Of a stretch of DNA of 64,000 nucleotides, positions 44,577 to 53,629 are shown in pieces. Within the stretch, counting starts at the first letter, position 1, and each line of letters starts with the position of its first letter. A model generated the notes under the pieces. It was not told the DNA's origin, searched no databases, and saw only the letters and a program-made list of their open reading frames with translations. The DNA is from CALFBG01 sp045110315 (GTDB lineage Bacteria > Bacteroidota > Bacteroidia > Chitinophagales > Saprospiraceae). A program made the position numbers and the translations under genes. The stretch covers positions 1-64,000 of the forward strand of contig JBGCFY010000189.1 in the NCBI GenBank assembly GCA_045110315.1, read 5' to 3'.

Positions 44577-45572
44577 ATGAAAAGTATATTTGCGCTACTC
44601 CCCTTCTTTCTATTTTCTTTGTCCAGCATGGCACAAATGACGGGAAGTTTTCAACAGACGATTAGTTTCAACGAAGCTGACTACAATTTTACGCGTACTT
44701 TATATTATTTCGTACCAACAGATTACGATAGCAACCAGTCCTATAAGCTGGTTGTCGGATTTAGAGGTGGACCACATTCCAACGCGGGAGAATTTAGAAC
44801 TCAACTTAGCTTTCTGGCGGATAGTATTAATGCAATTGTCGTTTGTCCAGAAAACGAAGGACATTTTTGGAACGAAGAAGGACTCACCAAACAATTGTTT
44901 AAGTATACGGTAGATACTACGCAAAACCTTTACAACATCGATCCAGATTATATCTACTTGACGGGATTATCGTACGGCGGACGACACGCTGTGATTGTAT
45001 CTATGGATACGGAAGCAGGAGCGATTCCAAATTTGCGGGGCGTTATCCCGTTTGCGGCGGGTTTACAAAGTGAAGTGCAACCCGATTATGCCGCCATCAC
45101 CAACTTTCCTCCGGCTTGTATCTGTATCGGATTATCTGATAATCAAGATTTTCAAAATGTATCCAATAGTTTACACAATGATATTAGCATTAACGGTGGC
45201 ACCTCCATGCTGAATGGAATTAGTGGCGTTGGCCATACCGTTGCTTTTCCGAGTTATCCCGATGAAATGATGGAATGCTTTAATTTTATCGAAAGTCAAT
45301 ATCCGACCACGAGTACTGCCGCCGAGATTAAGTCAGCAGAAAATTTAATTAAGATTTTTCCTAATCCAGCACGGCAACAGATCAGCTTTTCTTTTCCCAA
45401 AACGATTATTCCACGTGAAATTTATATCACCGATATTTCGGGGAAACTAATTTTAGAAGTACCTTTAACAGCAAGTACAATTGATATTTCAAAGCTATCT
45501 AGTGGAATAAAAAACTTAGTTGTTGTAGGTAAATCGAAACGAGTAAGCCAGTCCTTTTCGGTTGTGCGCTAG
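44577..45572 (+). CDS. Secreted esterase-like hydrolase with T9SS sorting tail
   Basis: 331 residues from ATG 44577 (MKSIFALLPFFLF, signal peptide with cleavage after SMAQ near residue 20); the long in-frame upstream extension from 44454 is not credible. The hydrolase core has VVGFRGGPHSNAG, a serine elbow in TGLSYGGRH and a His in GVGHTVAFP, resembling polyhydroxybutyrate depolymerase/feruloyl-esterase type (esterase D-like). The C-terminal ~75 residues (IKIFPNPARQQISF, DISGKLILEV, LSSGIKNLVVV) are a T9SS type A sorting domain, so the protein is exported to the cell surface or medium. Confidence 0.85.
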   Translation: MKSIFALLPFFLFSLSSMAQMTGSFQQTISFNEADYNFTRTLYYFVPTDYDSNQSYKLVVGFRGGPHSNAGEFRTQLSFLADSINAIVVCPENEGHFWNEEGLTKQLFKYTVDTTQNLYNIDPDYIYLTGLSYGGRHAVIVSMDTEAGAIPNLRGVIPFAAGLQSEVQPDYAAITNFPPACICIGLSDNQDFQNVSNSLHNDISINGGTSMLNGISGVGHTVAFPSYPDEMMECFNFIESQYPTTSTAAEIKSAENLIKIFPNPARQQISFSFPKTIIPREIYITDISGKLILEVPLTASTIDISKLSSGIKNLVVVGKSKRVSQSFSVVR

Positions 45573-45691
45573 TGGATTACGTTGTTTTTATAAAATGAGG
45601 AGCAATCATAGTTTTATCCACAGGGAAAACGGTAAAAGATCAAACATCCGTTTATTACTAGTACAATTTTACGCAAAGATAAGTATACAAT

Positions 45692-46321
45692 ATGGATTTA
45701 CAACTCGTCTTCTCCTTTATCTGGGCAGCCACTTTATTAGCCTTTATGCCTGGACCAGACAACATTATGGTGTTAACCGAAAGCATCACTAAAGGTAAGA
45801 GAAATGGTGTCGCACTTTCGGTTGGTTTATCATCCGGAGTTTTGATTCATACTATGGCGGCGGCAACAGGTTTGTCCTTGATATTGCAAAGTTCGAGTTT
45901 GGCTTTTCAAGTGGTCAAGTACCTTGGTGCGGCGTACCTATTCTATTTAGCGTATCAAAGTTGGAAAGAGCAACCGCAGTACACCCAACTCGATCAACAA
46001 CAAGTGGATGATTATAATTTTTGGAAATTAATCCAGAAAGGATTTTTGATGAACGTCTTGAACCCAAAGGTTTCTTTGTTTTTTATTGCCTTTCTTCCCG
46101 TCTTCGTGTCCACCTCAGGTTTCTCGCCGACGATACAGCTGCTAGTACTAGGTTTTTTATTTATGATTGTTTCTTTAGTTGTATTTGTATTTATTGCTCA
46201 GCTTTCTGGGCAGTTGAGTCCTTACCTTAATAATCCTAAGTTTTGGAAAATTACAAAATGGGGGAAAACCCTTGTCTTATCTGGCTTGGGCGTACTTTTG
46301 GCCTTATCTAAAAACCAGTAA
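45692..46321 (+). CDS. LysE-family amino-acid/small-molecule exporter
   Basis: 209 residues, six hydrophobic segments. RhtB/LysE markers: WAATLLAFMPGPDNIMVLTESITKGKRNGVALSVGLSSGVLIH (residues about 11-55) and KYLGAAYLFYLAYQSWKEQP, followed by KGFLMNVLNPKVSLFFIAFLP. Family members export amino acids or related metabolites across the inner membrane. The substrate is not evident. Starts 119 bp after the esterase stop on the same strand. Confidence 0.93.
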   Translation: MDLQLVFSFIWAATLLAFMPGPDNIMVLTESITKGKRNGVALSVGLSSGVLIHTMAAATGLSLILQSSSLAFQVVKYLGAAYLFYLAYQSWKEQPQYTQLDQQQVDDYNFWKLIQKGFLMNVLNPKVSLFFIAFLPVFVSTSGFSPTIQLLVLGFLFMIVSLVVFVFIAQLSGQLSPYLNNPKFWKITKWGKTLVLSGLGVLLALSKNQ

Positions 46322-46751
46322 GTTCGCAAGAATACTTTGTCAAATAAGTCGTTAGAAATGAGTCGTTATAATTACGTGATTTGAGGTAAAAAAATGTAAA
46401 AGTAAATGCTCTAACCTGAATTTACGGTTACAAATTGTCTCAAAATAGCCAATGTAAATATCGTAGTCTTTTTTTCTTTGATAAATCAATGCTCGAAATC
46501 GCATTCCGATAAGGACGGAAAAAAAAATGGCTAATCTATTAAAAATCAAGTCCTTGAACTGAACCAAATTCAAATATATCTGTTTGATATGATGGACGAA
46601 AACATTAACCCGCCCATTCAACTGCAAATTTTTTGTATAAAGTGGCAATTAAGTCGTTTATATTAAAATTTGAATAAATTTAAAATGAAAAATACTATCA
46701 TTTGAGACTTTTTTAACTTAAATTTGGGGCATTAATAAACTATTTTATACA
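46322..46751. other. Intergenic region upstream of the cold-shock gene
   Basis: 430 bp, strongly AT-rich, with repeated AAGTCGTT words (near 46345 and 46650). A 98-codon minus-strand frame exists but its composition is unconvincing. The right end carries a -7 box for the cold-shock gene. Confidence 0.5.
46719..46726 (+). promoter_or_regulatory. Candidate -7 box of the cold-shock gene
   Basis: TAAATTTG matches TAnnTTTG and lies 25 bases before the ATG. A TTTG at 46701-46704 is upstream with only 14 bases between, shorter than the usual 17-23. Confidence 0.4.
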
Positions 46752-46943
46752 ATGAAAAAAGGAAAAGTAAAATTCTTCAATGACTCCAAAGGTTTTGGAT
46801 TCATCATCGATGACGAAACTCAAAAAGATTATTTTGTGCACGTTTCAGGCTTAATTGACGAAATTAAGGAAGGTGACGTCGTAGAATATGAATTAACAGA
46901 AGGTAAAAAAGGATTAAACGCAATTAACGTAAAAGTTATTTAA
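46752..46943 (+). CDS. Cold-shock domain protein
   Basis: 63 residues, a single cold-shock OB domain that binds single-stranded nucleic acid as an RNA chaperone. RNP1 is KGFGFI (residues 13-18) and RNP2 is YFVHVSGL, with the usual Phe/Ser changed to Val/Ser-Gly. It begins MKKGKVKFFNDSKGFGF. Short even for a Csp (usual 64-70). A good hairpin terminator follows within 40 bp, so it is its own transcript. Confidence 0.96.
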   Translation: MKKGKVKFFNDSKGFGFIIDDETQKDYFVHVSGLIDEIKEGDVVEYELTEGKKGLNAINVKVI

Positions 46944-46980
46944 TTTTAATCTGTTCAATTACATTTGTTATTGAGAAAAA

Positions 46981-47008
46981 AGCCTATCAAATTTGATGGG
47001 CTTTTTTT
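46981..47008 (+). terminator. Rho-independent terminator after the cold-shock gene
   Basis: Stem AGCCTATCAAA / TTTGATGGGCT (one G-T wobble) followed by T7. Confidence 0.85.
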
Positions 47009-47171
47009 ATTTAATTTTATTTTTTCTTCTTCGTTTTCCCAACGAACCCTAGTCGATTGAAGCAACAACTTACGCTTTCAACCTCTAATCACTTCATCTG
47101 CACCCGCTGATATAAATAACTTAGATCGTTTGCTCTATCTACAATTCTGAATTCCTTAAAAAACTTAAGCT

Positions 47172-48539
47172 ATGGAAGATAATTTTTTGGAAAGTATCAC
47201 GCAACAATTCAAATATTACAAAATGCTGGGGGATAAAACCTTTGCACAATTGTCGGACGCACAACTTTTTTGGCAATACAACGAAGCGAGTAATTCCATC
47301 GGTATTATGGTCAAACACCTCTGGGGCAATATGATGTCTCGATGGACTGATTTTTTGACCAGCGACGGCGAAAAGACTTGGCGGAAACGCGACGAAGAAT
47401 TTGATGCAGATATCCGTACCCGAGCAGCATTACTGGAAAAGTGGGAAGCGGGTTGGGCTTGCTTGTTTGCCGCCATTGAAAGTGTCAACGCTGATAACTT
47501 TCATACGGTTATTTATATTCGTAACATGGGACATACCGTCACGGAAGCTTTCAATCGACAATTAGCACATTACGCCTATCACCTTGGACAAATTGTATTC
47601 CTTGGCAGAATGATTAAAGGAAATGATTGGCAAAGTTTATCTATTCCTAAAGGCGCGTCTAAAGCTTATAATAAGGATAAATTTGCTCAAGAGAAACGAC
47701 GAGAACATTTTACCAAAGAATTTTTGGTAGAAGAAAACCCTGAAGATGCGAAAGTAAAATATGATAAAATTGGTGACAATTATAACCAAACCCGTAGCGC
47801 AGATCCGTATCTTACAAAGCGAATGCTACACTTTTTGGAGTTAAAAACGGATGGTTTGTATCTAGATATCGGTTGTGGAACCGGAAATTACACCAACGAA
47901 TTTCAAAAGACTAAAGGGCAGTTTATTGGCATTGATCCTTCGCAAAAAATGTTGGATCAAGCCAAACAAAAAAATACTACAATTGATTGGCGAATTGGCA
48001 CCGCAGAGAAAACTGGTTTACCGGACCAATCCGTAGACGGTATCATTGGCAGTTTGACGATTCATCATTGGACAGATTTGACGCGTGGTTTTCAAGAGTT
48101 GCATCGTGTGCTAAAGGAAAGTGGAAAATTAGTGATTTTCACGGCAACTCCTAAACAAATGGATGGCTACTGGCTGAATGCTTATTTTCCAAAAATGTTA
48201 CACGCCTCCAAAATTCAAATGCCTGCTTTTGCAGCTCTAAAGGAAGCCTTGCAAACCGCTGGATTTGAAATCCAAACAACTGAAAAGTACTTTATCCAGC
48301 ATACCTTGGAGGATTTATTTTTGTACAATGGGAAACACGAACCCAGCCGTTACCTTGATCCCACCATTCGACGAGGAATTTCTTCTTTTTCGGATTTGGC
48401 TAATCAGGAAGAAATCACCGAAGGCTTAGCACAACTTTCAAAAGATATTGAGCAAGATAAAATTCAAATCATTCAAAAAAAATACGCCAACGAAGAAGGA
48501 GATTATCTTTTCATCATTGCTCAAAAAACAACTATTTAA
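47172..48539 (+). CDS. Fusion of a DinB/DUF1572 domain and a class I SAM methyltransferase
   Basis: 455 residues in two parts. Residues about 1-165 form a DinB-like four-helix domain of the DUF1572 type (FKYYKMLGDKTFAQLSDAQLFWQYNE, GIMVKHLWGNMMSRWTDFLTSDGEK, ALLEKWEAGW, QLAHYAYHLGQIVFLGRM), whose members use a His-based metal site (here HLWGNMMS and the AHYAYHLGQ pair). Residues about 190-455 are a SAM methyltransferase with LDIGCGTGNYT (Asp232-Gly236), IGIDPSQKMLDQA and PDQSVDGIIGSLTIHHW. Fusions of these folds are rare in my experience. Function unknown; a thiol-linked or detoxifying methyltransferase is a guess. The VOC gene starts 2 bp after it. Confidence 0.85.
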   Translation: MEDNFLESITQQFKYYKMLGDKTFAQLSDAQLFWQYNEASNSIGIMVKHLWGNMMSRWTDFLTSDGEKTWRKRDEEFDADIRTRAALLEKWEAGWACLFAAIESVNADNFHTVIYIRNMGHTVTEAFNRQLAHYAYHLGQIVFLGRMIKGNDWQSLSIPKGASKAYNKDKFAQEKRREHFTKEFLVEENPEDAKVKYDKIGDNYNQTRSADPYLTKRMLHFLELKTDGLYLDIGCGTGNYTNEFQKTKGQFIGIDPSQKMLDQAKQKNTTIDWRIGTAEKTGLPDQSVDGIIGSLTIHHWTDLTRGFQELHRVLKESGKLVIFTATPKQMDGYWLNAYFPKMLHASKIQMPAFAALKEALQTAGFEIQTTEKYFIQHTLEDLFLYNGKHEPSRYLDPTIRRGISSFSDLANQEEITEGLAQLSKDIEQDKIQIIQKKYANEEGDYLFIIAQKTTI

Positions 48540-48541
48540 TT

Positions 48542-48919
48542 ATGAATCTCAATCAAGTCACCATTCCTTCCAAAGATTTAAGCCAAGCCGTTCCGTTCTA
48601 CGAGCGCTTGGGTCTACGGCTCATCGTATCTGCCCTTCCGCGCTACGCTAGGTTCGAGTGTCCCGAAGGAGCATCTACCTTCTCTATCCATCACGTCGAT
48701 CAGCTACCGACGGGTAGTGGCATTATCCTTTACTTTGAATGTGAGGATTTAGATCAGCGAGTAGCGAGCTTACAGGCGACAGGTTTTCAATTTGAGGAAC
48801 TCCCCAATGATAAATCTTGGTTATGGCGAGAAGCGCGACTGAAAGATTTGGATGGTAACCAGCTTATCTTATATTTTGCGGGCGATAACCGTAAAAATCC
48901 ACCTTGGCGCATCAAATAA
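48542..48919 (+). CDS. VOC (glyoxalase/bleomycin-resistance) domain protein
   Basis: 125 residues, one VOC fold with two beta-alpha-beta-beta-beta modules: MNLNQVTIPSKDLSQAVPFYERLGLRLIVS at the N-terminus and ARLKDLDGNQLILYFAGDN at the C-terminus, a classical metal-site-bearing pattern (His/Glu/Glu). Enzymes of this superfamily detoxify or bind small molecules. It starts 2 bp after the fused DinB-methyltransferase stop, so the two are very probably cotranscribed. Confidence 0.9.
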   Translation: MNLNQVTIPSKDLSQAVPFYERLGLRLIVSALPRYARFECPEGASTFSIHHVDQLPTGSGIILYFECEDLDQRVASLQATGFQFEELPNDKSWLWREARLKDLDGNQLILYFAGDNRKNPPWRIK

Positions 48920-49104
48920 GTTAATTTGTCGAACAATCGTGTTGCTACTGGGTTTGTTACTGTAAAGCTTTTTATTAATCTTCTAATAAGTACTTGGACA
49001 AAACGGAGCTTACGATCAAGATCAAAAGATGAGATCTGATCTGTAGCCAACCCTTGATACTTGTCCGAACAATTATTTACTTCTTTATCACTTAGGATTT
49101 GCCT

Positions 49105-50916
49105 ATGAGTTTATGGTCTAAATGGTTAAACGATTTTGTATCGTTGAAATACCTTCCTCGTTTTTTTGCAAAAATTTACCAGACAAAGCCCAGCTTGTTT
49201 GTTGCGAATTTAAGTTTGCGATTGCTAAAGTCATTATTTCCGGTGGTTTTACTCTGGGTTGGTAAAGAAATTATTGATCAAGTCATTTTAATCGTCAATC
49301 AGCCCGATACCGATTTAACCCAATTGTATTGGCTGATCGGAATTGAATTTGGAATTGCGTTACTCGGCGATGTTTTCAATCGTTTAATTGCGTTAACAGA
49401 TGGTCTCATGGGAGATTTGTATTCCAACTCCTCCTCCGTCGAACTCATTCAAAAAACGGCTAGAGTTGAGTTGGCTTATTTAGAAGATTCCGAATTTTAT
49501 AATAAATTAGAAAGAGCACGGCGCCAGACGACAAGTCGAGTTTCGTTGATGTCGAATGTGTTGACGCAAGCCCAAGATTTGATTACCGTAACCTCCTTGA
49601 TTTCTGCGTTGATTTACTTTTATCCAGTCTTAATTATTTTACTGGTTATTTCCATTATTCCTTCTTTTATCAACGAATTAAAATTTAGTAAATCGAGCTA
49701 TTCCTTACAAAGGAGTTGGACGCCGGAGCGGCGAGAATTAGATTATATGCGGATGATTGGGGCAAGTGATGTTACTGCCAAAGAAGTCAAACTTTTCGGA
49801 TTGGCAGATTTCATTAGTGATACCTTCCGCAGGATCGCAGATAAATATTACCAAGCCAATCGACGCCTAGCGATACGCCGTACGATTTGGGGCGCGACCT
49901 ATCATGTTTTTGGCGATTTTGCGTATTATGGTGCTTACGTTTTCATTGTTTTGAAGGCGGTTGCGGGAGCGGTGACAATTGGAGAATTAACTTTTTTAGC
50001 GGGTTCTTTTAATCGCTTGCGCAATCAATTGCAGGGTATTTTTTCTCGATTTTCGAAGATCACGGAAAGTGCGCTTTATCTACAAGATTACTTTGATTTC
50101 ATTGACATGGAATTCAAAACTTCTGCTGATTTTGAACGCCGTCAAATTCCGGAAAAGATGGTTACGGGCATTAGTTTTGTCAATGTGAGCTTTCGCTATC
50201 CACAAAGTGAAAAAGATGTTTTAACTAATGTTTCTTTTGAATTAAAACGAGGAGAAAAATTAGCGCTCGTCGGCGAAAACGGTGCTGGAAAAACGACACT
50301 CATCAAACTCTTGCTGCGTTTGTACGAACCTACGAGTGGCGCAATTCTCTTAGACGGTGTAGACATTAGGCATTTTGACCAAGAGGCTTACCAAGAAGTC
50401 TTCGGTGCTATTTTTCAAGATTTTGTCAAGTACTATCTTAGTGCCAAAGTTAATATCGCCGTTGGAAATATTAAAGAAGTAGAGAATGACCCTAAAATTA
50501 AAGCGGCTGCAACTCGTAGTTTGGCAGATGACGTTATTCGTAATTTGCCCCTTGGATATGAACAAAAATTGGGGAAACGATTCCGCAAAGGATCAGAGTT
50601 ATCCGGTGGTCAATGGCAAAAAGTAGCCTTGGCTAGGGCTTACATGACCAACGCACAAATCATTATTCTGGACGAGCCGACTTCCGCGCTTGATGCCCGG
50701 GCAGAGTACGAAGTTTTTCAGCGTTTTGTGGGTTTGACTAAAGAACGAACGAGTATCATCATTTCTCACCGCTTTTCAACTGTACGAATGGCAGATCGAA
50801 TTCTTGTTTTAAAAAATGGAGGAATCTTAGAGCTAGGTACACACAAAGAATTATTGGCAAATCAAAAATTGTACGCCGAACTATTTGAGTTACAAGCAGC
50901 AGGTTATAAAGATTAA
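49105..50916 (+). CDS. ABC exporter, fused membrane and ATPase domains
   Basis: 603 residues from ATG 49105 (TTG 49099 is in frame two codons upstream). Six membrane helices at about 20-320, then an ATPase domain with Walker A GENGAGKTTL near 395, Q-loop region FGAIFQDFVKYY, signature LSGGQWQK near 500, Walker B IIILDEPTSALD near 523 and H-loop ISHRFS near 555. A homodimeric exporter, perhaps of peptides, lipids or drugs. It lies 185 bp after the VOC gene on the same strand. Confidence 0.93.
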   Translation: MSLWSKWLNDFVSLKYLPRFFAKIYQTKPSLFVANLSLRLLKSLFPVVLLWVGKEIIDQVILIVNQPDTDLTQLYWLIGIEFGIALLGDVFNRLIALTDGLMGDLYSNSSSVELIQKTARVELAYLEDSEFYNKLERARRQTTSRVSLMSNVLTQAQDLITVTSLISALIYFYPVLIILLVISIIPSFINELKFSKSSYSLQRSWTPERRELDYMRMIGASDVTAKEVKLFGLADFISDTFRRIADKYYQANRRLAIRRTIWGATYHVFGDFAYYGAYVFIVLKAVAGAVTIGELTFLAGSFNRLRNQLQGIFSRFSKITESALYLQDYFDFIDMEFKTSADFERRQIPEKMVTGISFVNVSFRYPQSEKDVLTNVSFELKRGEKLALVGENGAGKTTLIKLLLRLYEPTSGAILLDGVDIRHFDQEAYQEVFGAIFQDFVKYYLSAKVNIAVGNIKEVENDPKIKAAATRSLADDVIRNLPLGYEQKLGKRFRKGSELSGGQWQKVALARAYMTNAQIIILDEPTSALDARAEYEVFQRFVGLTKERTSIIISHRFSTVRMADRILVLKNGGILELGTHKELLANQKLYAELFELQAAGYKD

Positions 50917-51028
50917 GAAATCGAGCAACCTCGACTTTGCCGTTATTTCGATTTTTCACCTAGGCGATAACAATAGAGATTTAAGGTTTCAAAGGGTACT
51001 TGCAAAAGAAGCTTTCCCTAATTTTTTC

Positions 51029-51036
51029 TATATTTG
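51029..51036 (+). promoter_or_regulatory. Candidate -7 box of the bestrophin gene
   Basis: TATATTTG matches TAnnTTTG, 82 bases upstream of the ATG. A TTG at 51000-51002 gives a 26-base spacer, slightly long. Confidence 0.35.
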
Positions 51037-51118
51037 CCATTGTAGGATTCAATTAGTAGTAAACCCTATATCCTACTAGAATTTGTAGTCCTCCTTTACC
51101 TAAGAAAACACCTCCATT

Positions 51119-52156
51119 ATGTTTATACAAAAAAATTTTAATCTAAAAAGTATTCTCGCCTTCAGTGGCGGGCATCTTGTTTGGATCACCCTATGGACCG
51201 TATTTGTCACCGCTATCCACGAAATATTTCATGCTAGTTGGATGGCAATTCCGTGGTTACCCTTATCAATTATTGGTACCGCTGTCGCCTTTTATATTGG
51301 TTTTAAAAATAATCAATCTTATGATCGACTGTGGGAAGCGCGAAAGATTTGGGGTGGTATTGTCAATAGTAGTCGAGCTTGGGGAAGTACCGTACGATCT
51401 TATACGACGAATCAATTTACCATTGAAAAAATTTCTGAGACAGAACTTACTAGCATCCGCAAGAAACTTATTCATAAACACATCGCTTGGTTGTACACTT
51501 TGCGGAGTCAATTGTTGGTACCAACTTCGTGGGAACATATCAACCAGAATAAACACGTTGCTAAAATCACTAAAAAACGTCGAATCAAGTACGGAATTGG
51601 CTTAAAAGATGATGAGTTTACCCGCAAAGAAATAGAACGCTATCTTCCTGCGGATGAAATAGAACAGACGATTAATTATAAAAATTCTGCCACCCAGATT
51701 ATTGATCAACAGTCACAACATTTAACGAAACTCCGCAGCCAAAATATCATTGACGATTTCCGACACATGGAGATGCAAAAAATTCTCAATGACTTCTACA
51801 TTCACCAAGGAAAATGTGAGCGAATTAAGAAATTCCCACTGCCTAGACAGTACGGCGGGATGAGCCCAATTTTTGTTGGAATTTTTATCTTTTTATTGCC
51901 CTTTGGAATGGTTACAGAATTTCACAAATTGGGAGAAATTGGTGCTTGGTTATCGATCCCTTTTACAGTATTAGTAGCCTGGATTTATTTAGTCATGGAA
52001 CTCGTCGGTGACTATTCTGAAAATCCTTTTGAAGGCTTAGGCAATGACATTCCGATGTTGGCTTTGTCTCGAACCATTGAAATTGACTTGTTAGAGATGT
52101 TAGGCGAAACAGAATTACCCGAAGCAATCAAACCAAAGAATAACGTTTTGATGTAA
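51119..52156 (+). CDS. Bestrophin-family (UPF0187) ion channel
   Basis: 345 residues. Bestrophin signatures: WITLWTVFVTAIHEIF at residues about 23-38, GFKNNQSYDRLWEARKIWGGIVNSSRAWG (about 61-90), and GMVTEFHKLGEIGAWLSIPFTVLVAWIYLVMELVGDYSENPFEG (about 265-310). Bacterial bestrophins are pentameric channels, often cation or anion conducting. The central charged region (about 135-230) is longer than minimal family members. Stands alone between two unrelated genes. Confidence 0.93.
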   Translation: MFIQKNFNLKSILAFSGGHLVWITLWTVFVTAIHEIFHASWMAIPWLPLSIIGTAVAFYIGFKNNQSYDRLWEARKIWGGIVNSSRAWGSTVRSYTTNQFTIEKISETELTSIRKKLIHKHIAWLYTLRSQLLVPTSWEHINQNKHVAKITKKRRIKYGIGLKDDEFTRKEIERYLPADEIEQTINYKNSATQIIDQQSQHLTKLRSQNIIDDFRHMEMQKILNDFYIHQGKCERIKKFPLPRQYGGMSPIFVGIFIFLLPFGMVTEFHKLGEIGAWLSIPFTVLVAWIYLVMELVGDYSENPFEGLGNDIPMLALSRTIEIDLLEMLGETELPEAIKPKNNVLM

Positions 52157-52289
52157 ATGAGACTGCGCAAGGTTTTAGCGATATCAATATCGAAAACCTC
52201 TAGTAACCAAATAAATAGTTTACTCATTTCTTAGCGCTGCGCTTTCTTTTGAGTTTAAAAAACAATCAACGCTGCTAAAGCTAACTAAT

Positions 52290-52742
52290 ATGCATTTTCG
52301 TAAAGCACAACTGTCCGATCTCGATGCGATCATTGCACTCCTCGCCGATGATCCACTAGGAAAAAAGCGGGAACAATATGAAGATCCGCTTCCCGCTTGC
52401 TACCACGAAGCGTTCACTAATATTCAGCAAGATGCAAATCAGGAATTGATGGTTATTGAAAATGTGGAAGGTCGCATCATTGGTACGTTACAACTTAGTT
52501 TTATTCCATACCTGACTTATCGTGGTGGCATTCGCGCACAAATTGAAGCGGTAAGGATTCATAAAGATTATCGTGGACAAGGCATTGGGCGACAAGTTTT
52601 CGAATGGGCCATTCAACGTGCAAAAACGCGGGGTGCTCATTTACTACAATTAACCACCGACAAAAAAAGACCGGATGCCAAAGCCTTCTATGAACAACTC
52701 GGATTTGTCGCTAGTCACGAAGGTATGAAATTACATTTTTAA
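52290..52742 (+). CDS. GNAT-family N-acetyltransferase
   Basis: 150 residues. Acetyl-CoA-binding motif VRIHKDYRGQGIGRQVFEWAIQRA (about 88-111) and C-terminal QLTTDKKRPDAKAFYEQLGF are classic GNAT. The N-terminus starts MHFRKAQLSDLDAIIALL. Transfers an acetyl group to an amine; substrate unknown. No signal peptide. Monocistronic by context. Confidence 0.93.
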   Translation: MHFRKAQLSDLDAIIALLADDPLGKKREQYEDPLPACYHEAFTNIQQDANQELMVIENVEGRIIGTLQLSFIPYLTYRGGIRAQIEAVRIHKDYRGQGIGRQVFEWAIQRAKTRGAHLLQLTTDKKRPDAKAFYEQLGFVASHEGMKLHF

Positions 52743-52833
52743 TACTAAATACTTACGGAATATTCATTTAGCAAGTAAATACTTGGATAAAGTAAATCAC
52801 CAACGCAAGCACTAACACCATTTAATGGCAAAT

Positions 52834-52841
52834 TAATTTTG
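52834..52841 (+). promoter_or_regulatory. Candidate -7 box before the AlkD-like pseudogene
   Basis: TAATTTTG matches TAnnTTTG and lies 30 bases before the ATG at 52872. If functional, the disrupted gene is still transcribed. Confidence 0.3.
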
Positions 52842-52871
52842 TCTTAGTATTCAAATAAATAACTTCACAAT

Positions 52872-53579
52872 ATGACTGCTAAAGAAATTTTAAAAGAATT
52901 AGAACGCTTAGGGAATCCTTCCACCAAAAAAGTCTTACTAAAACACGGCGCCCAAGAACCTTTCTTTGGCGTTAAAGTACAAGACTTAAAAAAGATTCTA
53001 AAAAAGACGAAAAAGAATCACGAACTTTCTTTAGCCTTATATAAAACGGGCAACTCCGACGCCATGTACCTAGCAGGTCTAATGGCGGACGAATCACAAA
53101 TTTCATAAGCGACTTTACAAGCATGGGTGAAAGCGGCTTACTGGTATATGTTGAGTGAATATACGGTGCCTTGGATTGCCGCAGAAACCCCTTTTGGTTT
53201 TGAATTGGGCTTAACGTGGATTAAGGCTAAAGAAGAAAATATTGCCTCGGCCGGTTGGTCGACTTTAGCCTCTTATGCCTCCTTACAAGCAGACGAAAAC
53301 TTAGATATTTCGGTTTATAAAAAACTATTAGCGCAAGTAGAAGAAGAGATTCACGGCGCACAAAATCGAGTACGCTATACAATGAATGGCTTCGTGATTG
53401 CCGTAGCTAGCTATATCTCAGAACTCACCGATCAAGCTACGAAGGTAGCTGAAAAAATTGGTAAAGTAAACGTTGAGATGGGTGGTACTGCCTGTAAAGT
53501 TCCTCTAGCAACGACTTACATTCAAAAGATAGTGGATAAAGGCTACATCGGTAAAAAGCGTAAATCTGCACGTTGCTAA
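52872..53579 (+). pseudogene. AlkD-like DNA alkylation repair protein interrupted by an in-frame stop
   Basis: The frame runs 52872-53579 without any shift, but codon 79 is TAA (53106-53108). The first part is LERLGNPSTKKVLLKHGAQEPFFGVKVQDL...AMYLAGLMADESQIS. Directly after the stop the same frame continues ATLQAWVKAAYWYMLSEYTVPWIAAETPFGF and later RVRYTMNGFVIAVASYISE, ending KKRKSARC. Both halves are clean matches to the HEAT-repeat DNA alkylation repair family, whose members have Lys at about that point, so a single AAA-to-TAA change explains it. Without the stop the protein would be 235 residues. A restart at ATG 53124+ is possible but would lose the N-terminal HEAT helices. Possibly also a sequencing error. 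Confidence 0.85.
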
Positions 53580-53629
53580 GCGTGATCTCAGGATAAGATT
53601 TTATAAGAAAAGTTAAACGACCTCTAAGT

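Noticed and set aside
46352..46648. 98-codon minus-strand frame between the LysE and cold-shock genes
   Set aside because: AT-rich gap, odd composition with many His/Ile/Phe residues, no motif, no start context, and the opposite strand is clearly regulatory DNA for the cold-shock gene.
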